Of a stretch of DNA of 43,829 nucleotides, positions 33,460 to 42,423 are shown in pieces. The number at the start of each line of letters is the position of its first letter. The stretch's first letter is position 1. Source of the DNA: a virus; IMG/VR virus record IMGVR_UViG_3300023210_000067, positions 1 to 43,829 of that record. One strand, given 5' to 3'. The position numbers were made by a program, and so were the translations under genes. Under the pieces are notes generated by a model. That model had not been told where the DNA came from. It worked only from the letters and a program-made list of their open reading frames with translations, and did no database searches.

Positions 33460-35379
33460 TTAAAAAACAACTCTTGTTCCTGTGAAAAATCCTTTAGTAA
33501 TCTCACTATTAGGTTCAAATTCGTAAGTAACGAAGAAATTATCTTGATCAAACGACACCTCAACACTTCTATATCCTAAAATAAGGTTATCTTGTGTTTC
33601 TGTTGCTGTAAGGAAGTCTAATTGTGCCTTAGTAAACTCTGAAACAGTAGCACTGTTAAGGTTTTTCTTATTAGCACCTTCTTCTTTTCCTAATAATTTA
33701 ATATTTGACTCAATTACAAGTGTTTTGTTCACTTGTGCATCAATTCTTTTAACTTGAATACTGAATGTAGTACCATCCTCATTGAAGAAGAACTCATTAT
33801 TTTGTAAAGTATTAACACCTTGTAAGACAATAAACAAACTTCTATCAGTATTAAAGTAACTTACAAGTAACCCAGAATCTAAAGCTTGAATTTTTTCATC
33901 TTCTGTTAATGGATGAACTTCCTTAGCTATATTGATAGACTTAAATGTTAATGAGTTTTGAGGCTCTAAACCACCCAATCTACCTAACATTAAGAATAAT
34001 TTACCATCTGCGTCCCAATATCTAAATCCATCTGGGGAAAGTTGAGATGTGCTTTTGTAAGCTCCATGAACAACATTAACAACATCAGAATCTAATTCTT
34101 GACAAAGAGCTAAAGATCCATCAAAATCATTTAAGTTATTACCACCTGTTATGAATAATTGACGAATAAATCTACTATCTCTGTTAACCCAGTCAATAAC
34201 TGGCTGATTAAATACAGATAATGAGTTAGCAAATGACTCAGTTGTTACAATAAACTCAATATTAGTATCATTAATGTACTGTAAAATAGTATCCATTAAA
34301 TTAACATCGTAATTTTCAGTTCCTCCTGTTGCTCCAATCCAATTATCATCAGTTGAAGGAATAGCTACATCATTACCGCCAGTATTGTCTACTAATTGAA
34401 AGTAAGAATTAAAACCTTTGTCTTTTTTAGCCCAAGCAATTAATTCTTGTAATGTTGATACTGTTGTAGTAGCAATTAACTTAGGAGTAGCTTGTTCTGC
34501 TGTAATTTCATTGTAAGAAATGCCATCTGGGGCTAATCCTGTGAATGTTGACTTGTAAAAAGAAACCTCAGAAAAATTCACTCCCTTTTTAGAAGGTAAA
34601 ACCTTCATTGCGAATCCTTTTTCTAAGATTGGTGCTGTTACTCCGTCTTTAACTCTATTAACTCCACCTACTGCTGTTCCAGTTGTATTGTAGTTAAAAG
34701 ACATAACGTTTGAAGCAGAACCGTCTCCAGCAATAGCTTTAACTCTAATCTTGTTGCCAATAACACTTAAAACTGTATATCCAGAAGCAGTAGCTACAAT
34801 ATCTTGTGCAATTGCGATAGCTGTTGAGGCTGGCGATAAAGGGATAGCAGGAACAATGTAAGAGCCAATAGTCACACCATCAATAAGTAATGTGTGAGTA
34901 TCAGTAGCATCTCCTACTAAATCAACATCAAATTCCCATACTGCTGGTGTATCTCCAGTAGTTACAGCGTTTCCGCAAACTCCTTCAAACTTACATTTTG
35001 CTTGAAAATCATAAGCTCCCCAAGTTTTAGTAATTTCTGCTGGTACAGTTGTTGCACTTTTAACAAAAGTTACTGAGGGTGTGCCTTGAACTCCGTCCTC
35101 TGGGAAGAATAGGTTCTCCATGTATTTAGAATACTTACCTCCCATAAGGAAGCTTTGAGCAGATTGAACCGAAGTAAATCTATAAAAGGAATCTAATCCT
35201 TGACTAAATTCTCCATCAACTCCAGAACCACCACCCCAAGTGGCATTACCTCCAGTGTCAATTACAAGAACTTCACCAGTTGTAAGAGCCGAAGGTGGAT
35301 TTTCAACTCCACTTAATATCTCTGCATAAGTATTTGTGATAACTCGTTGTTTACCTCCAAAATTAACTCTTGTCGCCAT
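33460..35379 (-). CDS. Contractile tail sheath protein, 639 aa
   Basis: Typical sheath signs: an early segment leading to GTPSVTFVKSATTVPAEIT (about residues 98-116), a core with GYRSVEVSFDQDNFFVTYEF and the C-terminal beta-strand end TKGFFTGTRVVF that exchanges strands between subunits. An inserted Gly/Ala-rich domain (about 150-235: THTLLIDGVTIGSYIVP to AIAGDGSASNVM) may decorate the surface. Its presence identifies the phage as a myovirus. It lies directly before the tube gene. Confidence 0.85.
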   Translation of the reverse strand: MATRVNFGGKQRVITNTYAEILSGVENPPSALTTGEVLVIDTGGNATWGGGSGVDGEFSQGLDSFYRFTSVQSAQSFLMGGKYSKYMENLFFPEDGVQGTPSVTFVKSATTVPAEITKTWGAYDFQAKCKFEGVCGNAVTTGDTPAVWEFDVDLVGDATDTHTLLIDGVTIGSYIVPAIPLSPASTAIAIAQDIVATASGYTVLSVIGNKIRVKAIAGDGSASNVMSFNYNTTGTAVGGVNRVKDGVTAPILEKGFAMKVLPSKKGVNFSEVSFYKSTFTGLAPDGISYNEITAEQATPKLIATTTVSTLQELIAWAKKDKGFNSYFQLVDNTGGNDVAIPSTDDNWIGATGGTENYDVNLMDTILQYINDTNIEFIVTTESFANSLSVFNQPVIDWVNRDSRFIRQLFITGGNNLNDFDGSLALCQELDSDVVNVVHGAYKSTSQLSPDGFRYWDADGKLFLMLGRLGGLEPQNSLTFKSINIAKEVHPLTEDEKIQALDSGLLVSYFNTDRSLFIVLQGVNTLQNNEFFFNEDGTTFSIQVKRIDAQVNKTLVIESNIKLLGKEEGANKKNLNSATVSEFTKAQLDFLTATETQDNLILGYRSVEVSFDQDNFFVTYEFEPNSEITKGFFTGTRVVF

Positions 35380-35396
35380 ATAATTTTATTTTATAT

Positions 35397-36047
35397 TTAA
35401 TATATTTTTGATGTAAATGTTATAGCTTCTCTTATTTTGTCAGAATAAATAGAAGGAGTAACTAAATCGTAGAAAAAACTAACTGAGATAGACCTATAAG
35501 AGGCGTTAATAGCATCAGAGTCTAAATTTATAGCAGATGTTTCTATTCTTGGGTTTTGAAGGCATGAATCACTAAATGTTTCAAATATTGATACCAAACC
35601 AGCTTTTAAAACTGCCTCAATTATTAAAACCTCAGTAACATTGTCGCTTGAAACTAAAATTTGAAAGGAAGAACTGTACCTTTTTGAATATGTAGCCTTT
35701 AAATCACCAGTTGACAGTTCAACACTTGAATAATCACCTTGACCTTGACCTACTGAGTTCTTTTTATGCAAACTTTCTTCGTCTACTAACAAAGTAACAG
35801 TTGGTAATTGCAACCTACTTCTATCTAAGGTTTGCTTTACAACTAAAAACCTTTCATCTTTTTCAGACTTACTGAATATGTTCTTCGCTTCATTGTAATA
35901 ATCTAATGTAGAATCGTAATTACCTTGCAACAAAAGATACAAAAAAGAGTCTTGTTCTGCTGTGTTAGGATCTTTTATCTCACATCTTATAAACTCAATC
36001 AAGCTCTCTAATATTTGAAACATCTTTGCTTCTGGTATTACTAACAT
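35397..36047 (-). CDS. Putative tail terminator/neck protein, 216 aa
   Basis: A mixed alpha/beta protein with an acidic N-terminal helix (QILESLIEFIRCEIK) lying directly before the sheath, where tail-terminator or sheath-end proteins usually are. A basic patch (KATYSKRYSSSF) is near residue 115. One-base overlap with the upstream gene. No specific family recognised. Confidence 0.5.
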   Translation of the reverse strand: MLVIPEAKMFQILESLIEFIRCEIKDPNTAEQDSFLYLLLQGNYDSTLDYYNEAKNIFSKSEKDERFLVVKQTLDRSRLQLPTVTLLVDEESLHKKNSVGQGQGDYSSVELSTGDLKATYSKRYSSSFQILVSSDNVTEVLIIEAVLKAGLVSIFETFSDSCLQNPRIETSAINLDSDAINASYRSISVSFFYDLVTPSIYSDKIREAITFTSKIY

Positions 36048-36721
36048 TATATTCTATTTTTTAACTCCCTATAAGCCTTCATAAAGAAGTCTCTTTTCTT
36101 AATTCCTTTATTAATCCATGACATAGGGTCTGAATTACTACTAACTCTCCTAATTGTCAAAGCAGAACCTATCTTTTTAGAACTTTTGCTTATTACAGTT
36201 GCGTCTTGTAGCACGTTTGCTTTGTGCTTGTAGCTCTCAAACAACGTAGCCTTGCTAACTGGGTCAATTATCTGTTTTCGTGTCCCTAAAGACTTGAAAG
36301 TCCTAATAGGCATAGTTTTTTTAGTAATCTTTTGACCTACTTCATGTTTTTTGTTTATAAAAGTGTTTTTATAAGTGTTTTTTATAGGAACATCAAGGTA
36401 AGTAGACCCATTTTTACCAATCTTAGCTTTAGATGACTTCAAAAAACCCATTTTCATGTCGTAAGCCTTAGCTCCTTTTTCAATCATGTTAGCTAATTTG
36501 TTATCTTTATTCAAGCCAACGGTATAATGCCCGTCTTTTACTTTTTCAGAGTAAACAGCTCCTATATAACTCTCTTTGGATGAATCTAAATTAGAATTAG
36601 CTAACCTTTTTACCTTTCCTTCAAATAAATTAGCATACTGTTTGATTCTAAGGTCAACTTTTTCCTCAACGCCTTCTAAATTTCCAAGAAAATTGGTCTC
36701 CATTCTAATATTTATATCCAT
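36047..36721 (-). CDS. Putative HK97 gp10-like tail-completion protein, 224 aa
   Basis: A basic protein. An N-terminal helix is followed by NMIEKGAKAYDMKMGFLKSS and ends in SWINKGIKKRDFFMKAYREL, which matches the 'y..fiE.Ga....w..pG.....f...a' pattern of gp10-like neck proteins and Mu-type virion morphogenesis proteins. It probably joins tail to head. The order connector, closure, gp10-like, terminator, sheath agrees. Confidence 0.6.
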   Translation of the reverse strand: MDINIRMETNFLGNLEGVEEKVDLRIKQYANLFEGKVKRLANSNLDSSKESYIGAVYSEKVKDGHYTVGLNKDNKLANMIEKGAKAYDMKMGFLKSSKAKIGKNGSTYLDVPIKNTYKNTFINKKHEVGQKITKKTMPIRTFKSLGTRKQIIDPVSKATLFESYKHKANVLQDATVISKSSKKIGSALTIRRVSSNSDPMSWINKGIKKRDFFMKAYRELKNRI

Positions 36722-36723
36722 TT

Positions 36724-37143
36724 TTATTCCATTTCTTCTGAGCCTAAACCCATTTCAATTAAATCATTAACGTAAAACTCATATTCAGCCTTATCATCAA
36801 TCAAATTGTACAATTGTTGTGAAAGTTGAGAATTTTCTTTAGCTCTTAACATCTTCCATGATGAGTTGTTATAGTTTTCTACAACTTGGCACTGATCTGC
36901 TGTTAATTCATGTCCTTCATTCTCATATTCATAACTATACGAGTATCTTTTTGAAGTAGCTTTACAACCTTTTTCGTAACTTTTATTCTCTAAGTCTGGT
37001 TCAATAGGGATAAGCCTCTTGTATATGTTTAAATGCTCACCATACATATTAGCTTCGTCATCATACTCAGCTTTTTTATTTTTAAGTCCTTCCTTGATTA
37101 AAGAACCTTTCTTTTTAACTTTAATATATCTCATTTCATCCAT
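36724..37143 (-). CDS. Hypothetical structural-cluster protein, 139 aa
   Basis: A highly charged, Tyr-rich protein (TSKRYSYSYEYENEGHELT) overlapping the upstream gene by eight bases. It lies in the neck region but resembles no neck family I know. A virion or assembly role is inferred from position. Confidence 0.45.
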   Translation of the reverse strand: MDEMRYIKVKKKGSLIKEGLKNKKAEYDDEANMYGEHLNIYKRLIPIEPDLENKSYEKGCKATSKRYSYSYEYENEGHELTADQCQVVENYNNSSWKMLRAKENSQLSQQLYNLIDDKAEYEFYVNDLIEMGLGSEEME

Positions 37144-37903
37144 TATCTATATTATTTTCATCTTGATTAAAAGTGTAATGTGCTAATCTAGCAATACATA
37201 ATTGAGGGTACACTGTTTGGTTTAAAGTCCCCAACTCATCTCTTAGGTGAATATTTCTAACATGTTTAGCTACATCAACTATAATGTACTGTGGATTGTA
37301 GAAGTATCTTGAAGAAAAGGTAATGTCGGAAGTTTTAAACTTGTCAGCATTTAACTTTAAAGTGTTACCATCAATTTCGTAATCCTCTTCTTCTATTCGT
37401 TGTAAAGGTAGAGATGTGGAAATAAATTTAAAAAGAGTCTCAACACTCTTGATTATGTAGTTAAATTTAAGTATAACTTGACCTGTATCGCTAAGATAAG
37501 GTCTTGGTTGCTCACTTACTACTCCTACACTATCCAAAAGAGTTATTCTGTCGTTCTCACTCATTACAATACCACTAAGAGGAGTAACAGAAATTTGACC
37601 ACTATTTAACACCTCTCCTTGTAATCCAAACTTTAATTGCTTAGACTGAGAAAGTATTAGCGACTTTGTTGTTGTAGCATTAACGAATACCCAACCAGAA
37701 CCATTGCAATTCACACATGTTGTGTGAGTTTTGTTTCTATCTAATTGCTTACAAGGGCATTTTACAGATTTCTCAAACAAAATATCATACCCCTCATCAG
37801 AAACTAACTTATCATGATCACCTTTAACATGGTCTACGTTTTGAGGAGTAGGCTGTTCAAAAGGTGTGTAATTGCTCTTCGCTGTCGCTAATCTTTTCGC
37901 CAT
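37136..37903 (-). CDS. Putative neck protein with Cys4 zinc motif, 255 aa
   Basis: A zinc-binding site is clear: CPC at 49-51 and CVNCNGSGW at 63-71 (C49, C51, C63, C66), like a short DnaJ-type or rubredoxin knuckle. The rest is beta-rich. It follows the head-tail connector and overlaps the next gene by eight bases. A head-closure role is likely by position; the zinc site probably stabilises a loop. Confidence 0.55.
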   Translation of the reverse strand: MAKRLATAKSNYTPFEQPTPQNVDHVKGDHDKLVSDEGYDILFEKSVKCPCKQLDRNKTHTTCVNCNGSGWVFVNATTTKSLILSQSKQLKFGLQGEVLNSGQISVTPLSGIVMSENDRITLLDSVGVVSEQPRPYLSDTGQVILKFNYIIKSVETLFKFISTSLPLQRIEEEDYEIDGNTLKLNADKFKTSDITFSSRYFYNPQYIIVDVAKHVRNIHLRDELGTLNQTVYPQLCIARLAHYTFNQDENNIDNG

Positions 37904-37909
37904 ATTTTA

Positions 37910-38710
37910 TTAAACACTCTCGACAATAATAGCCTCGAAATGTCTTTTTAATTCTTTTACTTTTTTGTCAACCATTTTAGTGTATTCTAAGATTCTAGCC
38001 GAGTAAGCAGATGAAGTAGCTGATGATGTTGTAGAGTAAGATGACTTAACCCCGTCAATTGAAAGCTCTTTAGAACTTAATCCAGCATCTCTAACATCAC
38101 CAATTATAGCAAGTAATGGAATTGTAGCCAACATTCCAATAACATCTAATATGTCGTAAGGAATTATGCCACAAAAGCCAGTTTCATAGGTTACATCCCA
38201 AAAACAAGGAATAGCACCTGTGCTTCTATTGTATATACTCATGCCAGTTGGAAATCCAAAATAGCTTATAAACTGAGTGGTGTTGAATTGGATGTTAGAA
38301 GTTCCATTAACAATTGTGAATATATTTCTACTGTTGACGTAATCTCTCTTAGAAAAAGCAATCCATTCTTTAGGTAATTCTAATATTTCAGAGTTTCCTA
38401 AACTTCCTTTTATAGAAGTAATACTCAATACAGGATATGTTAGTTTTAAAGGGTTATACTTAGCGTAGTAATCCTCTATCTGAAAGTCTAACGTTTCTCT
38501 TTGTGTTGTTTTTTGCAAATAAATACCTAACTGTCTTTGAAGCTCTTGCGTAGCAGATTGAATATAAAACTCAATAACAGAATCAGCTATTACTTCACCA
38601 GTTTTAGGATCTAATAGAGGGACTCCATATAAGTAGTTATTCTTAATATTCTCAGCACTAAAAACAAGTGTGCCTACTGTAAAATCTGATACAAGAGTAA
38701 GTGTTGGCAT
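37910..38710 (-). CDS. Putative head-tail connector/adaptor protein, 266 aa
   Basis: The C-terminal helix-rich part, GVKSSYSTTSSATSSAYSAR then YTKMVDKKVKELKRHF, matches the end of head-tail adaptors in Bacteroidota contractile phages, where an 'idG.s.s.s.t.sa....y..ri..y.k' signature is usual. The N-terminal part is beta-rich. It is the second gene of the late unit that starts at 39046, located downstream of the capsid gene. Confidence 0.6.
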   Translation of the reverse strand: MPTLTLVSDFTVGTLVFSAENIKNNYLYGVPLLDPKTGEVIADSVIEFYIQSATQELQRQLGIYLQKTTQRETLDFQIEDYYAKYNPLKLTYPVLSITSIKGSLGNSEILELPKEWIAFSKRDYVNSRNIFTIVNGTSNIQFNTTQFISYFGFPTGMSIYNRSTGAIPCFWDVTYETGFCGIIPYDILDVIGMLATIPLLAIIGDVRDAGLSSKELSIDGVKSSYSTTSSATSSAYSARILEYTKMVDKKVKELKRHFEAIIVESV

Positions 38711-39046
38711 TTATATTAAACTTTTTACAATGTTAGCTATAATTTCAGATTTTAATAAATCTTTTCCATTTTTACCTTCAAACGGAACTTCTTGTAATGA
38801 CGCAAGTTCTTTTAATTCGGCAACTTTTAACTTTTCTAATTCCTTAGTCTTTTCATTGATAAGAATCTGGTTTGGGTCATAAGAATCCAAAATCTCTAAC
38901 TTAAAAGGGTGTCCTTTCATAGTCTTCACCAAATCTGAATTAATGTCACTGATCTCAGCAACACAATTAGTATCGAAGTCTAATAAAATGCCTTTCATGT
39001 TAAATTTACTACCAGCTCTTTCTTTAATGTTACTTTTTACATACAT
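38711..39046 (-). CDS. Small protein with C-terminal SAP/Rho-N-like motif, 111 aa
   Basis: The C-terminal 40 residues (LEKLKVAELKELASLQEVPF then GKDLLKSEIIANIV) have the helix-extension-helix pattern of SAP/HeH motifs, which bind nucleic acid. The N-terminus is a small beta unit. First gene after the capsid terminator, with the ATG 28 bases past the late promoter. It may bind DNA near the portal, which is inference. Confidence 0.55.
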   Translation of the reverse strand: MYVKSNIKERAGSKFNMKGILLDFDTNCVAEISDINSDLVKTMKGHPFKLEILDSYDPNQILINEKTKELEKLKVAELKELASLQEVPFEGKNGKDLLKSEIIANIVKSLI

Positions 39047-39073
39047 ATCTTAAACTTAAAATTGTTTATAATA

Positions 39074-39104
39074 CAAATATACAAAAATTTTATATTAAAA
39101 AGGG
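39074..39104 (-). promoter_or_regulatory. Late-type promoter CCC-N20-TATATTTG (connector-sheath operon)
   Basis: CCC (39104-39102), a 20-base T-rich spacer, then TATATTTG (39081-39074), 28 bases before the ATG at 39046. It follows the capsid-gene terminator by about ten bases. Confidence 0.75.
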
Positions 39105-39113
39105 AGTAAAAAT

Positions 39114-39144
39114 AAAAAAGCCCTCATTAAAAACAAGGGCTTTT
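39114..39144 (-). terminator. Terminator after the major capsid gene
   Basis: On the minus strand AAAAGCCCT (39144-39136) pairs with AGGGCTTTT (39124-39116), nine pairs around an 11-base loop, running into a T-tract. It ends the capsid transcript and separates it from the next late promoter. Confidence 0.85.
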
Positions 39145-39171
39145 CCAGAAAGAAAAAAGTAGAGAAAAAAA

Positions 39172-40614
39172 TTATGCGTTTGTTACTCCAACATTTACGA
39201 ATGTAATCATGCGGAATGGGTTGTATAATAAAGGAGTTTCACCTCTTGATACAGAAATCTCACGAGCTGGAGAGTTCTTAGAATACCATTCCATTTGCAT
39301 ATCATAATCTTTCAATGTCATGTCAGACCAAACGTTTTTGTTATTTTCAACTAAGAAAGCAAATTCATTACCTTCTAAGAATCTATTGTTGTCATAAGCT
39401 AATCCAGCTCCAGCTCCATCGTAACCTGTGTTGTTTAACACATCACGTCCAATTGAGAATAAAGGGAACATTTCAGCACCAGCAGTTACTTCACCCTTCT
39501 TAGAACGATAAACAACATAACCAGTAGATTGATTTGTTAAGTTAGTATCTGTAATAGTAATCTCAGCAGATTGACCAGAAGCGATAGTTACAGCTAAAGC
39601 ATTCATTACCATAGCTCCTTCACCAGAAGCATTGATAGCTCTAACTCCGTATAAATAATCTCCAAATCCATCAGCATCACCGTTAGCAGGTAAATCAAAC
39701 TTAGAATTAGCAGAAACAGCAGGAGCAACAACTAAAGCATTAACAGCTAAAGGTGCATCTTGATTGTCTGCTCCAGTAGTTTGTGCAATTCCTCCATTAG
39801 CCAATAAAGCTTGCTCTGCTTGCATATTTACTTTACCAGTAGTTGTTTGGAATTGAGAAATTTGCTTCCCTTCAACAACATAACCACCGTCAGCCATTGT
39901 ACGAGTAATCCCTTTATCGTAGAAATTGTTCTCTAAATCAGTTTGAACTTCTGTTGAGATAAATAAATCAGTAGCAGAACCAAAACCTTCAATACGAATA
40001 GTCTTAGCTCCAGAATTTACTTTCTTAACATCTAAAGATGCTCCACGTAAATCAATTACAAAGTTAGAGTCATACCAAGAAGCTAAATTCCCGAAAAACT
40101 CTTGTTGTTGCTTGATAATACCGTCAAAAGATAAAGGATTAACATTAGAATCACCAAAGATAATATTCTTATTACAAATAGTGATAATGTCTTTAATCAT
40201 ATCATCAATTTGCAATGTAGTTGGGTCTAAGTTTTGAGACAAATACACCTTTGTCGCTACATCAGAAATTTGACGAATTTGACGGATATATTTTAACTCT
40301 TTTGTTTTAGAAGTGTATGTACTATCTGCAACAGTTCCTCTTTGAGTTTCCCCAACAAAACCAGAAGTCGTACGGTTACTTCTTGATGTTTTTTGCTTGT
40401 AAGTTACAACATTTTGTACTGTTGAATCTTTTGGCAAAGTATTATAGAAACGAAACAACTCCCAATCTAAGGCGAAATCCGTTAAAACATCTAATAAATT
40501 ATGTGGTTTTAAGGCAGATAACTCTCCAGCTACTCCCTCTTGACCAGCTACTAAAGGTGAAGTTCCGTATGTAGATACAGCACCTTTACGTAAAAAATCT
40601 TGAATATTGCTCAT
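39172..40614 (-). CDS. Major capsid protein with Ig/Fn3-like insertion, 480 aa
   Basis: Main evidence is position (directly after the protease-scaffold gene and before a strong terminator) and composition typical of HK97-fold capsid proteins. Residues about 285-385 form an inserted or appended beta-sandwich of Fn3 type (GDYLYGVRAINASGEGAM then TGYVVYRSKKGEVTAGAEMF), which would stick out of the capsid. Arginine is coded mainly by CGT here, in contrast to AGA in the replication genes, as expected for a very highly expressed gene. Confidence 0.8.
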   Translation of the reverse strand: MSNIQDFLRKGAVSTYGTSPLVAGQEGVAGELSALKPHNLLDVLTDFALDWELFRFYNTLPKDSTVQNVVTYKQKTSRSNRTTSGFVGETQRGTVADSTYTSKTKELKYIRQIRQISDVATKVYLSQNLDPTTLQIDDMIKDIITICNKNIIFGDSNVNPLSFDGIIKQQQEFFGNLASWYDSNFVIDLRGASLDVKKVNSGAKTIRIEGFGSATDLFISTEVQTDLENNFYDKGITRTMADGGYVVEGKQISQFQTTTGKVNMQAEQALLANGGIAQTTGADNQDAPLAVNALVVAPAVSANSKFDLPANGDADGFGDYLYGVRAINASGEGAMVMNALAVTIASGQSAEITITDTNLTNQSTGYVVYRSKKGEVTAGAEMFPLFSIGRDVLNNTGYDGAGAGLAYDNNRFLEGNEFAFLVENNKNVWSDMTLKDYDMQMEWYSKNSPAREISVSRGETPLLYNPFRMITFVNVGVTNA

Positions 40615-40625
40615 TTTATTATATA

Positions 40626-41882
40626 TTAACCGTTAATAATTTCAACTCCGTCTTTTTCAAACAATTCTTTGATAGAATCTGGAACGATACCACTTTGAAC
40701 TTGCATTTTTAAACCTCTTACGTGTCCTTTTTGAATTTTTCCATCTGCTAAACCAGCATCAAGTAATCCTTTGTATAAAGTAATACCTTCCTCAGTAGCA
40801 ACGTCAACCTTGAATTTTTCCTCAACAACCTCATCTTTTTGAACTCCTTTAGCAACTGTTTCAACTGCGTCAGATTTTACGATTGGTGTTTCGTCAATTT
40901 TCTCATATTTAGCTTTAAGGTTCTTTAAGTCTGATGACAAAGACTCAATTTTAGAAGTTAAACCTTTAACTAATTTATCTCCTTCAATGCTTTTAGCACT
41001 TAGGTCGTTGATTCCATTACTAAGAACCTCCATTTCTGGCTTTAATACGTCAGAAATACCCTTAACAAGTGTGTCTAAATCACTTTTTTCACCCTCAGAA
41101 TGACCCTCGATACCTTTTTTTAATGATTCTACATCTTGTGGTGTCAATTCTTTCTTAGAGCTAACACTTGCAATAATCTCTTTTAAATTCATATTATTTT
41201 TATTGTTTATTAGTTCATAAATTTCACTGGTTGAAACTTTATTTTCCTCAGATTCGTTATTGTTGATTATTATTATTTCTTCTATTAGTTCTGCCTTTTC
41301 AACTACTTCATCTTTGATAGCTGTATCAACCATTTTATTAAACTCCTTTTCAGACTTTTCATCAAATTCAACATCTTGGCTTCCATGACCTTTGATTATT
41401 CGACAAAAAGTTTCTTTATTCTTAGGTGAAGGAACTATCGCTACTCCTGTCATAACCCATTTTTCAACCTTAGTAGGATCGTCTTCATTTCTTCCATCTT
41501 TAGGCACAATTGCTTCAATAGATAAACCTAAAGTTGTTGCGGTGTCTACTAATTCAAGCGACAAAGCATGTTCATAAATCTTCTCAGATAACTTCTTTTC
41601 TTTAAACAAGCCAAATGTTACTTCAATGTGACCGTTAGAGTTTAAAAAAGCTGTTTTAGGATAGCCTACGATATAATCAAGACCTTTGCTGAGGTGATTA
41701 AAATTAACTTCTCCGTGTCTAATGAAATATTCTAAGTCTGCTCCATTAGGTAATAAAGTCTCTCCATCAGTATCTTTATAATCAGTAGAGGCAATACCGC
41801 CCATCACCCATTCGTCATCAGTGTCTTCTCCTTTTATTAAATGAAGTTCACAATTAATGCTTATTTTTTGTTCTTTCTTCAT
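40626..41882 (-). CDS. Prohead protease fused to scaffold, 418 aa
   Basis: The first 165 residues are an HK97-type (S78/U35) prohead protease: His in VNFNHLSKG (H63), Ser in TTLGLSIEAI (S121), and the end VMTGVAIVPSPKN. Residues about 170-418 are charged and helical (coiled-coil-like, for example ISDVLKPEMEVLSNGINDLS), as in scaffold proteins. Protease and scaffold in one chain is known in several phages; the scaffold is probably cleaved by the protease after assembly. It overlaps the small gene at 41854-42027 by 29 bases. Confidence 0.85.
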   Translation of the reverse strand: MKKEQKISINCELHLIKGEDTDDEWVMGGIASTDYKDTDGETLLPNGADLEYFIRHGEVNFNHLSKGLDYIVGYPKTAFLNSNGHIEVTFGLFKEKKLSEKIYEHALSLELVDTATTLGLSIEAIVPKDGRNEDDPTKVEKWVMTGVAIVPSPKNKETFCRIIKGHGSQDVEFDEKSEKEFNKMVDTAIKDEVVEKAELIEEIIIINNNESEENKVSTSEIYELINNKNNMNLKEIIASVSSKKELTPQDVESLKKGIEGHSEGEKSDLDTLVKGISDVLKPEMEVLSNGINDLSAKSIEGDKLVKGLTSKIESLSSDLKNLKAKYEKIDETPIVKSDAVETVAKGVQKDEVVEEKFKVDVATEEGITLYKGLLDAGLADGKIQKGHVRGLKMQVQSGIVPDSIKELFEKDGVEIING

Positions 41883-42027
41883 GTAATTTTGATAATGTTT
41901 CTATATATTGTTTAGTAACGTCATCTCCATCAAATGTCGCTTCTACAAATTCACTCTTAACAAGAGTTATCTTTTTGTTTATCTTTTCATTCTCTTTCTT
42001 ATAAAGAAATCGTTTTAAAATATTCAT
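41854..42027 (-). CDS. Small basic protein, 57 aa, first gene of the capsid operon
   Basis: ATG at 42027 lies five bases past the -7 element of a late-type promoter, so the message may be leaderless. The protein begins MNILKRFLYKKENEKINKK and is basic, then acidic; no family recognised. It overlaps the protease gene in a different frame. The promoter in front of it supports that it is translated. Confidence 0.5.
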   Translation of the reverse strand: MNILKRFLYKKENEKINKKITLVKSEFVEATFDGDDVTKQYIETLSKLHEERTKNKH

Positions 42028-42031
42028 ATCA

Positions 42032-42062
42032 CAAATATACGAAAAAAAAATATTAAAAAGGG
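42032..42062 (-). promoter_or_regulatory. Late-type promoter CCC-N20-TATATTTG (capsid operon)
   Basis: CCC (42062-42060), a 20-base spacer of almost only A/T, then TATATTTG (42039-42032). It drives the 57-aa protein, protease-scaffold and capsid genes. Confidence 0.75.
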
Positions 42063-42063
42063 A

Positions 42064-42423
42064 CTACTTTATTATAGCAAAAGCGACTATTCCTAATAAA
42101 AATGACACCAAAAATCCATATTTTCCATTTTTCTTTACAGTTTCTAACTTATTTAGTGTTAATTCGTGCTTTACTTCTAACTTACTTTTATCAACTACTA
42201 AGCTGTCATTGACTAAAATTAGATTATTTATGATACTGTCATTCAAAACTTGTAAGGAATCACCATACTTAGAGTTAACAATGTGTTTTAATATACTTTT
42301 GCTTTGTCCTATGTCCCAGCATATTAAAGAATCTTCATAAATTATCCTTTTAGGTTTCAATGTTTGAGAATTTACTACATAAAAAGAAGTAAAAAGGCAC
42401 ACAAACACTATAATTTTTTTCAT
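42064..42423 (-). CDS. Secreted/membrane protein, 119 aa, lysis-module candidate
   Basis: An N-terminal signal peptide (KKIIVFVCLFTSFYVVNSQ, probable cleavage after Ser/Gln near residue 20), a helical middle of about 70 residues and a C-terminal membrane span (YGFLVSFLLGIVAFAIIK). The topology would link two membranes or anchor a periplasmic coil. It follows the amidase with a four-base overlap, so a lysis role, for example a unimolecular spanin-like protein, is possible; it has no lipobox Cys. Confidence 0.5.
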   Translation of the reverse strand: MKKIIVFVCLFTSFYVVNSQTLKPKRIIYEDSLICWDIGQSKSILKHIVNSKYGDSLQVLNDSIINNLILVNDSLVVDKSKLEVKHELTLNKLETVKKNGKYGFLVSFLLGIVAFAIIK

